A stretch of DNA of 64,000 nucleotides, taken from the NCBI RefSeq assembly GCF_949987535.1, contig NC_080075.1:56413636-56477635 (forward strand), written 5' to 3'. This DNA is from Balaenoptera acutorostrata (Eukaryota > Chordata > Mammalia > Artiodactyla > Balaenopteridae). The notes beneath the pieces were generated by a model, which had not been told where the DNA came from, ran no database searches, and saw only the letters and a program-made list of their open reading frames with translations. Shown piece by piece: positions 47,046-57,054 of the stretch (positions within the stretch are counted from its first letter, which is position 1; each line of letters begins with the position of its first letter). A program made the position numbers and the translations under genes.

Positions 47046-50000
47046 TTAGATTCCATATATATGTGTTAGCATGCAGCACTTGTTTTTCTCTTTCTGACTT
47101 ACTTCACTCTGTATCACAGACTCTAGGTCTATCCACCTCACTACAGATAACTCAATTTCTTTTCTTTTTATGGCTGAGTAATATTCCATCGTATATATGT
47201 GCCACATCTTCCTTATCCATTCATCTGTCGATGGACACTTAGGTTGCTTCCATGTCCTGGCTATTGTAAACAGTGCTGCAGTGAACATTGTGGTACATGT
47301 CTCTTTTTGAATTATGGTTTTCTCAGGGTATATGCCCAGTAGTGGGATTGCTGGGTCATATGGTAGTTCTATTTTCAGTTTTTCAAGGAACCTCCATACT
47401 GTTCTCCATAGTGGCTGTATCAATTTACATTCCCACCAGCAGTGTAGGAGGGTTCCCTTTTCTCCACACCCTCTCCAGCATTTATTGTTTCTAGATTTTT
47501 TGATGATGGCCATTCTGACTGGTATGAGGTGATACCTCTTTGTGGTTTTGATTTACATTTCTCTAATGATTAGTGATGTTGAGCATCCTTTCATGTGTTT
47601 TGTGGCAATCTGTATATCTTCTTTGGAGAAATGTTTATTTAGGTCTTCTGCCCATTTTTGAATTGGGTTGTTTGTTTTTTTGACATTGAGATGCATGAGC
47701 TGTTTGTATATTTTGGAGATTAATCCTTTGTCAGTTACTTCGTTTGCAAATACTTTCTCCCATTCTGAGGGTTGTCTTTTGTCTTGTTTATGGTTTCCTT
47801 TGCTGTGCAAAAACTTTTAAGTTTCATTAGGTCCCATTTGTTTATTGTTGTTTTTATTTCCATTTCTCTAGGAGGTGGGTCAAAAAGGATCTTGCTGTGA
47901 TTTATGTCATAGAGTGTTCTGCCTATGTTTTCCTCTAAGAGTTTTAGAGTGTCTGGCCTTACATTTAGGTCTTTAATCCATTTTGAGTTTATTTTTGTGT
48001 ATGGTGTTAGGAAGTGTTCTAATTTCATTCTTTTACATGTAGCAGTCCAGTTTTCCCAGCACCACTTATTGAAGAGGCTGTCTTTTCTCCATTGTATACT
48101 CTTGCCTCCTTTATCAAAGGTAATATGACCATATGTGCATGGGTTTATCTCTGGGCTTTCTATCCTGTTCCATGGAGCTATATTTCTGTTTTTGTGCCAG
48201 TACCATACTGTCTTGATTACTGTAGCTTTGTAGTGTAGTCTAAGGTCAGGGAACCTGATTCCTCCAGTTCTGTTTTTCTTTCTCAAGATTGCTTTGGCTG
48301 TTCGGGGTCTTTTGTGTTTCTATGCAAATTGTGAAATTTTTTTTGTTCTAGTTCTGTGAAAAATGGTAGTTTGATAAGGATTGCTTTGAATCTGCAGATT
48401 GCTTTGGGTAGTATAATAGTTTTCACATCCTTGATTCTTCTAATCCAAGAACATGGTATATCTCTCCATCTGTTTGTATCATCTTTAATTTCTTTCATCA
48501 GTATCTTATAGTTTTCTGCATACAGGTCTTTTGTCTCCTTAGGTAGGTTTATTCCTAGGTATTTTATTCTTTTTCTTGCAATGGTAAATCGGAGTGTTTC
48601 CTTAATTTCTCTTTCAGATTTTTCATCATTAGTGTATAGGAATGCAAGAGGTTTCTGTGCATTAATTTTGTATCCTACTTTACCAAATTCACTGATTAGC
48701 TCTAGTAGTCATCTGGTAGCATCTTTAGGATTCTCTATGTATAGTATCATGTCATCTGCAAACAGTGACAGTTTTACTTCTTCTTTTCCGATTTGGATTC
48801 CTGTTCTTTTTTGTCTCTGGTTGCCATGGCTAAAACTTCCAAAACTATGTTGAATAATGGTGGTAGGAGTGGGCATCCTTGTCTTGTTCCTGATCTTAGA
48901 GGAAATGGTTTCACTTTTTCACCAATGAGAATGATGTTGTCTGTGGGTTTGTCATATATGGCCTTTATTATGTTGAGGTAAGTTCCCTCTATGCCTATTT
49001 TCTGGAGAGTTTTTTTTATCACAAATGGGTGTTGAATTTTGTCAAAAGCTTTTTCTGCATCTATTGAGATGATCATATGGTTTTTATCCTTCAATTTGTT
49101 AATATGGTGTATCACATTGATTGATTTGCACATATTGAAGAATCCTTGCATTCCTGGGATAAACCCCAGTTGATCATGGTGTATGATCCGTTTAATGTGC
49201 TGTTGGATTCTGTTTGTAGTATTTTGTTGAGGATTTTTGCATCTATGTTCATCAGTGATCTTGGCCTATAGTTTTCTTCTTTTGTGACATCTTCGTCTGG
49301 TTTTGGTATCAGGGTGATGGTGGCCTCATAGAATGAGTTTGGGAGTGTTCCTCCCTCTTCCATATTGTGGAAGAGTTTGAGAAAGATAGGTGTTAGCTTT
49401 TCTCTAAATGTTTGATAGAATTCGCCTGTGAAGCCATCTGGTCCTGGGCTTTTGTTTGTTGGAAGATTTTTTTTTTTTTTTTTTATTTCTTTCGTGTGAG
49501 GGCTTTCTCTAGTTGTGGCAAGTGGGGGCCACTCTTCATCGCGGTGCGGGGACCGCTCTTCATCGCGGTGCGCGGGCCTTTCACTATCGCGGCCCCTCCC
49601 GTTGCGGGGCACAGGCTCCAGACGCGCAGGCTCAGTAGTTGTGGCTCACGGGCCCAGTTGCTCCGTGGCATGTGGGATCTTCCCAGACCAGGGCTCGAAC
49701 CCGTGTCCCCTGCATTGGCAGGCAGATTCTCAACCACTGCACCACCAGGGAAGCCCCTGTTGGAAGATTTTTCATCACAGTTTCAATATCATTGCTTGTG
49801 ATTGGTCTGTTTATATTTTCTATTTCTTCCAGGTTCAGTCTTGGAAGGTTGTGCTTTTCTAAGTATGTGTCCATTTCTTCCAGGTTGTCCATTTTATTGG
49901 CATATAGTTGCTTGTAGTAATCTCTCATGATCCTTTGTATTTCTGCAGTGTCAGTTGTAACTTCTTTTTCATTTCTAATTCTGTTGTTTTGAGTCTTCTC

Positions 50001-51151
50001 CCTTTTTTTTTTTTGATGAGTCTGGCTAATGGCTTATCAATTTTGTTTATCCTCTCAAAGAACCAGCTTTTAGTTTTATTGATCTTTGCTATTGATTCCT
50101 TCATTTCAGTTTTAATTTATTTCTGATCTGATCTTTATGATTTCTTTCCTTCTACTAACTTTGGGGTTTTTTGGTTCTTCTTTCTCTAATTGCTTTCGGT
50201 GTAAGGTTAGGTTGTTTATTTGAGGTTTTTCTTGTTACTTGAGGTAGGATTGTATTGCTATAAACTTCCCTCTTAGAACTGCTTTTGCTGCATCCCATAG
50301 GTTTTGGGTCGTCGTGTCTCCATTGTCATTTGTTTCTAGGTATTTTTTGATTTCCCCTTTGATTTCTTCAGTAATCACTTCGTTATTAAGTAATGTATTG
50401 TGTAGTCTCCATGTGTTTGTATTTTTTACAGATCTTTTCCTGTAATTGATATCTAGTCTCATAGCGTTGTGGTCAGAAAAGATACTTGATACGATTTCAA
50501 TTTTCTTAAATTTACCAAGGCTTGATTTGTGACCCAAGATATGATCTATCCTGGAGAATGTTCCATGAGCACTTGAGAAAAATGTGTATTCTGTTGTTTT
50601 TGGGTGGAATGTCCTATAAATATCAATTAAGTCCATATTGTTTAATGTATCATTTAAAGCTTGTGTTTCCTTATTTATTTTCATTTTGGATGATCTGTCC
50701 ATTGGTGAAAGTGGGGTGTTAATGTCCCCTACTATGGTTGTGTTACTGTCAATTTCCCCTTTTATGGCTGTTAGCATTTGCCTTTTGTATTGAGGTGCTC
50801 CTATGTTGGGTGCATAAATATTTACAATTGTTATATCTTCTTGGATTGATCCCTTGATCATTATGTAGTGTCCTTCTTTGTCTCTTGTAATAGTCTTTAT
50901 TTTAAAGCAATTTTGTCTGATAGGAGAATTGCTATTCCAGCTTTCTTTTCATTTCCATTTGCATGGAGTATCTTTTTCCATCCCCTCACTTTCAGTCTGT
51001 ATGTGCCCCTAGATCTGAAGTGGGTCTCTTGTAGACAGCATATATATGGGTCTTGTTATTGTATCCATTCAGCCAGTCTGTGTCTTCTCGTTGGGGCAGT
51101 TAATCCATTTACATTGAAGGTAATTATTGATATGTGTGTTCCTATTACCAT
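47046..51151 (-). pseudogene. L1 ORF2 remnant interrupted by a SINE
   Basis: Starts on the minus strand at 51151 (MVIGTHISI-like). An open endonuclease piece at 50235-50861 retains [15 protein letters not shown], a domain-linker region and [10 protein letters not shown]. The reverse-transcriptase part is interrupted at 49472-49757 by a CHR SINE inserted between the codons for [14 protein letters not shown] pieces at 48774-49151 contain YDKPTDN and [15 protein letters not shown], and stops separate them from the C-terminal pieces (47735-48286; 47046-47513 with the zinc-knuckle-like [17 protein letters not shown] region). Several stops and frameshifts; inactive. Confidence 0.92.
49472..49757 (-). 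mobile_element. CHR SINE of the duplicated subfamily inside L1 ORF2
   Basis: Antisense. TSD TGTTGGAAGATTTTT at 49457-49471 and 49758-49772 consists of L1 sequence, proving insertion into the L1. Carries the same tandem duplication (CTCTTCATCGCGGTGCGGGG repeated) as the copy at 32691 and lacks the GGCTGTGTTGGG block at its 3' end. Confidence 0.96.
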
Positions 51152-51209
51152 TTTCTTAATTGTTTTGGGTTTGTTTTTGTAGTTCTTTTCCTTTTCTTGT
51201 GTTTCCTGC

Positions 51210-52113
51210 CTAGAGAAGTTCCTTTAGAATTTGTTTTAAAGCTGCTTTGGTGGTGCTGAATTCTCTCAGCTTTTGCTTCTCTGTAAAGGTTTTAATTTCT
51301 CCGTTGAATCTGAATGAGATCCTTGCTGGTTAGACTAATCTTGGTTATAGGTTTTTCCCTTTCATCAATTTAAATATGTTCTGCCACTCCCTTCTGGCTT
51401 GTAGAATTTCTGCTGAAAGATCAGCTGTTAACCTTATAGGGATCCCCTTGTATGTTATTTGTTGCTTTTCCCTTGCTGCTTTTTTTTTAAATTTTAGAAT
51501 TTTATTTATTTTTTTATACAGCAAGTTCTTATTAGTTATCCATTTTATACCTATTAGTGTATATATGTCACTGTATGGGACTCTTTGTGCTTCCTGGACT
51601 TGATTTACTATTTCCTTTCCCATGTTAGGGAAATTTTCAACTATAATCTCTTCAAATATTTTCTCACTCCCTTTTTTTTTCTCTTCTTCTTCTGGGAGTC
51701 CTATAATGTGAATGTTGGTGCGTTTAATGTTGTCCCAGAGGTCTCTGATACTGTCCTCAATTCTTTTCATTCTTTTTTCTTTATTTTGCTCTGTGGTAGC
51801 TTTTTCCACTATTTTATCTTCCAGGTCACTTATCCATTCTTCTGCCTGTTATTCTGCTATTGATTCCTTCTAGAGAATTTTAAATTTCATTTATTGTGTT
51901 ATTCATCATTGTTTGTTTGCCCTTTAGCTCTTCTAGGTCCTTGTTAAACATTTCTTGTATTTTCTCCATTCTATTTCCAAGATTTTGGATCATCTTTACT
52001 ATAGCTACTCTGAATTCTTTTTCAGGTAGACTGCCTATTTCCTCTTCATTTTTTTGGTCTAGTGGGTTTCTACCTTGCTCCTTCATCTGCTGCGTATTTC
52101 TCTGTCTTCTCAT
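51210..52113 (-). pseudogene. L1 ORF1 remnant with patched segment
   Basis: Starts MRRQRNTQQMKEQGRNP at 52113 and continues through a coiled-coil segment (MEKIQEMFNKDLEELKGK) to about 51880. A second open piece at 51345-51809 has DNIKRTNIHIIGLPEEEE, the start of the RRM domain. The end matches ILKELL plus a stop at 51210-51212. About 79 bp of the normal ORF1 sequence is missing and replaced at 51481-51570 by an L1 poly(A) tail fragment. Stops and the patch destroy the frame. Confidence 0.9.
51481..51570 (-). mobile_element. L1 3'-tail fragment inside the ORF1 of another L1
   Basis: On the minus strand the segment ends with the L1 terminus AGAACTTGCTGTATAAAAAA and an A-rich tail. Compared with the L1 at 56785-61884, it replaces about 79 bp (61228-61306) between GCTGCT and CTGTATGGGACTCT. 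No TSD is visible. Confidence 0.85.
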
Positions 52114-54069
52114 TTTGCTTAACTTACTGTGTTTGGGGTCTCCTTTTTGCAGGCTCCAGGTTCCTAGTTCCCGTTGTTTTTGGTGTCTGCCCCCAGTGGG
52201 TAAGGTTGGTTCAGTGGGTTATGTAGCCTTCCTGGTGGAGAGGACTGGTGCCTGTGTTCTGGTGGGCAAGACTGGATCTTGTCTTTCTGGTGGGCAGGAT
52301 CACGTCCGGTGGTATGTTTTGGGGTGTCTGTGAACTTATTATGATTTTAGGCAGCCTCTCTGCTAATGGGTGGGGTTATGTTCCTGTCTTGCTAGTTGTT
52401 TGGCATGGGGCATCCAGCAGTGGACCTTTCTCATCGTTGAGTGCACCTGAGTCTTAGGGTTGAGATGGAGATCTCTGGGAGACCTCTCGCCAATTGATAT
52501 TATGTGGGGCCGGGAGGTCTCTGGTGGACCAGTGTCCTGAACTTGGCTCTCACACCTCAGAGGCTCAGGCCTGACACCCGGCCAGAGCACCAAGACCCTG
52601 TCAGCCACACGGCTCAGAATAAAAGGGAGAAAAAAAGAAAGAATAAATTAATTAATTAATTAAAGTTATTAAATTAAAGAATTTTTAATATAATATTAAA
52701 ATAAAAATAGTAATAAAAGAAAAAAGGAGAAGAGAGCAACCAAACCAGTTAAACAAATCCACCAATGATAACAAGCGCCAAAAACTAAACTAAGATAAAC
52801 ATAAAAATCAGAAACTAGTCAGTCGCATACAGCAAACCCCAAGTCTATAGTTGCTCCCAAAGTCCACTGCCTCAATTTTGGGATGATTCGTTTTCTATTC
52901 AGGTAGTCAGTCCACAGATGCAGGGTACATCAAGTTGATTGTGGAGATTTAACCTGCTGCTCCTGAGGCTGTACGGAGAAATTTCCCTTTCTCTTCTTTG
53001 TTGGCACAGCTTCTGGGGTTCAGCTTTGGATTCGGCCCCGCCTCTGCATGTAGGTTGCCATCTGGCGTCTGTTCTTTGCACAGACAGGAGGGGGTTAAAG
53101 GAGCGGCTGATTAGGGGGCTCTGGCTCACTCAGGCCCGGGGGAAGGAGGGGTACGGAATGCTGGGTGAGCCTGCGGCGGCGGAGGCCAGTGTGACATTGC
53201 AACAGCCTTGGGTGTGCCGTGTGTTTTCCCGGGGAAGTTGTCCCTCGATCACAGGACCCTGGCAGTGGCGGGATGAATGGCCTTCCACGAGGGGAGTTGT
53301 GCATAGTGACCTGTGCTTGCACACAGGATTCTTGGTGGCTGTAGCAGCAGAGTTAGAGTTTCATGCCCTTCTCTGGTGTCCGCGCTGATAGCCGCAGCTT
53401 GTGCCCATCTTTGAAGCTTGTTTAGGCGATGCTCTGAATCTCCTCTCCTTGCGCACCCTGAAACAATGGTCTCTTGCCTCTTAGGCAGTTCCAGACTTTT
53501 TCCTGGACTCCCTCCCAGCTAGCTGTGGTGCACTAGCCCCCCACTTTGGGCTGTGTTCACACAGCCAACCCCAGTCCTCTCCCTGGGGTCTGACCTCCGA
53601 AGCCGGAGCCTCAGCTCCCAGCCCCCACCCAATCCAGCAGGTGAGCAAACAAGCCTCTCAGGCTGGTGAGTGCTGGTTGGCACCAGTCCTCTGTGCGGGA
53701 ATATCTCCGCTTTGCCCTCTGCACCCCTGTTGCTGCACTCTCCTCCATGGCTCCGAAGCTTCCCCCTCGCCACTCCCTGTCTCTGCCAATGAAGGGGCTT
53801 CCTGGTGTGTGGAAACTTTTCCTCCTTCATAGTTCCCTCCCAGAGGTACAGGTCCCGTCCCTGTTCTTTTGTCTCTGTTTTTTCTTTTTATTTTTGTGCT
53901 ACCCAGCTACGTGGGGAGTTTCTTGCCTTTTGGGAAGTCTGAAGTCTTCTGCCAGCATTCAGTAGGTGTTCTGTAGGAGTTGTTCCACATGTAGATGTAT
54001 TTTTGATGTATATGTGGGGAGGAAGGTGATCTCCATGTCTTACTCCTCTGCCATCTTGAAGGTCCTCCC
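52114..54069 (-). promoter_or_regulatory. L1 5'UTR (internal promoter region)
   Basis: About 1.95 kb upstream of ORF1 on the minus strand, more GC-rich (53000-53850) than the flanks, with an AT-rich block at 52615-52720. The 5' tip contains CTTCAAGATGGCAGAGGAG near 54045-54065, the region in which L1 elements start transcription and often bind YY1. Whether it is still active is unknown; the open frames seen here (for example at 52939-53388) are chance readings of this GC-rich DNA. Confidence 0.85.
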
Positions 54070-54298
54070 TAGTTATCTATTTTATACATAGTATCAGTAG
54101 TATGTATGTGTCAATCCTAATCTCCCAGTTCCTCCCACCCACCCCCCTTTCCCCATTGGTATCCATACATTTGTTCTCTACATCTGTTTCTCTCTTTCTG
54201 CTTTGCAAATAAGATCATCTATACCATTTTTCTAGATTCCATATATATGCGTTCATACATACAATATTTGTTTTTCTCTTTCTGACTTACTTTTTAAA
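54070..54298 (-). mobile_element. L1 3'UTR fragment, minus strand
   Basis: Antisense L1 end sequence (TAGTTATCTATTTTATACAT ... TTTTTCTCTTTCTGACTTAC) resembling 56880-57110. It lacks the last ~30 bp and the poly(A) and directly touches the 5' end of the 7.4-kb L1. Confidence 0.85.
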
Positions 54299-56379
54299 AT
54301 ACTTTGCTTCTTAACTCTGTAAAGTTACTCTTTAACCTCTCTATCAATCCGTGGTCAAAGGGACCATCATTTATCAAAAGATCAAATGAGACATCAGTGA
54401 ACAAAACACATGTTCCTGGCCAGTTTATGTATTCTTCTCACATGATAGTCTCAGTTGGCTGCATTTTTTTATTACACTGTTCATTCCATGTTAAGGATAT
54501 GTGCAACAGGCTTGATGTGGTCTATTCTATTTCTTTATTGATTTTTTTAGTGCTGCATGGCAAGCCACCAAATTAACTTTATGACCCACTAATTGGTCAC
54601 AACCCTCAGTTTGAAAACCATTGGTTTTAACTGGTCATTATCATCTGCTGGAAATAGGGCCAGCTTCCCTAAAGCATATGGCCTTACAGAGGTTGAGTGG
54701 ATGCATGAAACACAATCAGGCTTCTGTTTGGAAGGAGGAAAAGGGGGTTGGAGACTAGAGGTAGGATAGGCAACCAAGACTGTCTGCTATAGGGACTGCT
54801 ACTCATTTAGATATCCTAAGCATCTGGTGTGTTTGGAAGTATGTGGAGTTGTTTGCATTTATTCTAGCGACCCCTAACTATTACTCTTAGTTTTTCCTAT
54901 TTGGTTAAAGTTATGTCTCTTTCCTCAAATATTTTTTCTTGTTACTTTCATTGTACTTGCCTCTATATTGTCACCCATCTTCCACCCTCTCATTTTGTAA
55001 AGTCCCCTTTTCATTTTGCTGATTCTCATCTACTTAGACACAGAAAAGACTATTCAGCTTCTTAAAAGCTGTGGCTCATGAATAATCAGGTTCTTAGCGA
55101 GGTCTTGGGTTTTACTTTATGATATTTTTCATGATTATATTTGCTTATTAGCTTTTTATAATTGTGTCTATATTTTTAAGCTGTGGTCTGAGTAGTTACC
55201 AACTAGGTTATCTCTGAAAAACAAAAACAGTCTGGCAGATCAAAAACTTCAGCTGTTATTAAATGATAATAGTGTAATCACAATACCTAGAGAGTCTATT
55301 TACTATATTGTCTTCCTAAGAGTTTAAGGTTATCAAACCTATCCTTGATTCCTTAAGACATATGGAGAGGAGAAGAAAGCTGAACTACAGTTTCATGTCT
55401 GGGAACATTAACGGAGGATCTTTAATTTTAGAATTGTGAGTAACATCAAGTGTTTTGAACCATTCACTGTGGTAATCTGGCTTCAATTAACCAACAAATA
55501 GTCATTCAGATACTGCAGTTCATCAATTCTAATATGCATATTTTCTCACATTTTAACACTCTGATAGTAGGATGCATCTTCCAATTAATGATGTCCTCTG
55601 GTTGCTGTTGGCCCTGTGGCAAATCATGGTGTAGCGTCTGCGTGAATTTGATTGTGAGTCCTGGAGACATGGCTGAACTGCAGACTCTTCACTGTTCTAG
55701 TCAATAAACTATTGAACAATGAAACATTTAAGGACCTTTAAGAAAAAGTAGGAGTTTTGTTTCTGTCTAAAATCTCTTGTGTTGAGATTAAGGTAGGACT
55801 ACAGAATGAGCATCTGACAGCTTGAAAGAAAATCTCAGAAACTATAGAGTATTACTCTTTTAAGAAATGCTGCATTATCTAGGTGCTCAGTAGCATAAAA
55901 GATAAAATGGGTGGAAGAATTTGGACATCTATGACTCTGACTTTAAAAAGTGATACAGAAAAGTTGGATGTTTAATGTGAAGAATTTTAGGAATACCTTA
56001 ATCAGATTAAATTGCTTATATTTTCCTTTTTGTCTATGCATGATATATGATTTTAAAACTTTCTAAATAAGTCTAAAAGAGTTCTTTTAATTTTTATAAA
56101 ACAAAAATTCTGAGTAACAAGAAAGCATTGTGTCATGGTTTAATTGGTAGTATATCTTCTTTCTTAGTGGTATATAAAATAATGGTGCTTCTTATAAGCA
56201 ATAGTATCTTCAGTTTCATGAAATATGAGAGTTTGGTTTACTGTCAAATTTACTGAGTATTCGTGTTCTGCTTCCTATTATAATTCACTCTCTCCTCTTA
56301 AGAACAACTAAGGGTCAGAATACATATGCAAGTGAAGATAAGACTACAAAGCAGTGCGTGAATGATAGTGAACAGTATG
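54299..56379. other. No gene seen
   Basis: Unique-looking DNA between L1 block and MER5A; no exon or repeat recognised. Confidence 0.55.
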
Positions 56380-56562
56380 GCTCAAAGTGTGCTCCCAGAA
56401 CCAACAGCAACAACATTACCGGGGAGCTTCTTAGAATGCAAATTCTCAGGCCCCACCTCAGACCCACTGAATCAAAGACTCTGGATGTGGGGCCCAGCAA
56501 GCTGTATTTTAACAAACCCTGCAGGTGATTTTGATGGCAAACTATAGTTTGAGAACCCCTAC
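56380..56562 (+). mobile_element. MER5A hAT (Charlie-derived) element
   Basis: GGCTCAAAGTGTGCTCCCAG, CTTAGAATGCAAATTCTCAG, ACCCACTGAATCAAAGACTC, TTTTAACAAACCCTGCAGGT, TAGTTTGAGAACCCCTACTC: well-preserved MER5A. Confidence 0.92.
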
Positions 56563-56766
56563 TCTGGCAGAATTTCACAAAAGGGAAAAATACTGGTGCT
56601 GTTATATTTGAGTCAAGTGTATGAGTAATTTAGAGAGTAAGAACAGATTCCTTAAGTTCCGCTCAATTACATTGGCTAACAATGTGTCTAAAAGAAATGA
56701 AGAAATTTACTTTGCTGTGTCTCAGCCTGCTACCAGTAGTATAGGCAAAGGGACTAGTCCAAGAAC

Positions 56767-56784
56767 TGCATGTTCTTTACTTTT
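56767..56784. repeat. L1 target-site duplication, left copy
   Basis: TGCATGTTCTTTACTTTT matches 61885-61902 exactly. The last T bases merge with the L1 poly(T), so the true length is 17-18 bp. Confidence 0.93.
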
Positions 56785-56933
56785 TTTCTTTTTGGCAGTG
56801 TAACATAACTTTGTTGTTTTTTTATTAATTTTTGATTTTTATTTTATTTATTTTTTTATACAGCAGGTCCTTATTAGTCATCAGTTTTATACACATCAGT
56901 GTATACATGTCAATCCCAATCTCCCAATTCATC

Positions 56934-56962
56934 ACACCCCCACCCCCACCCCCACCCCACCT
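56934..56962 (-). repeat. G-rich tract in L1 3'UTR (C5A repeat on + strand)
   Basis: On the + strand there are runs of CCCCCA; on the L1 sense (minus) strand this gives four or more G-runs separated by single T bases, a good G-quadruplex candidate. A G-rich 3'UTR tract is a known general feature of mammalian L1s. Confidence 0.75.
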
Positions 56963-57054
56963 CCGCCGCTTTTCCCCCTTGGTGTCCATTCGTTTGTTCT
57001 CTACATCTGTGTCTCAACTTCTGCCCTGCAAACCGGTTCATCTATACCATTTTT

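Larger units (their letters stand above)
46681..54069 (-). mobile_element. 7.4-kb near full-length L1, minus strand, with nested insertions
   Basis: This LINE-1 has all parts. The 3' end at 46681 reads, on the sense strand, ...ACTCCAATAAAAATTAATTT. ORF2 remnant covers 47046-51151, ORF1 remnant 51210-52113, and a ~1.95-kb 5'UTR reaches 54069. The 5' terminus carries CTTCAAGATGGCAGAGGAG on the minus strand, the usual L1 start with a YY1-like CAAGATGG core. A CHR SINE sits in ORF2 (49472-49757) and a piece of another L1 tail replaces part of ORF1 (51481-51570). ORFs are broken by many stops. I could not find a convincing TSD; at its 5' side it abuts another L1 3' fragment (54070-54298). Confidence 0.93.

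Noticed and set aside
52939..53388. 149-codon frame and its minus-strand partners
   Set aside because: They lie in the GC-rich L1 5'UTR and show no protein signature.
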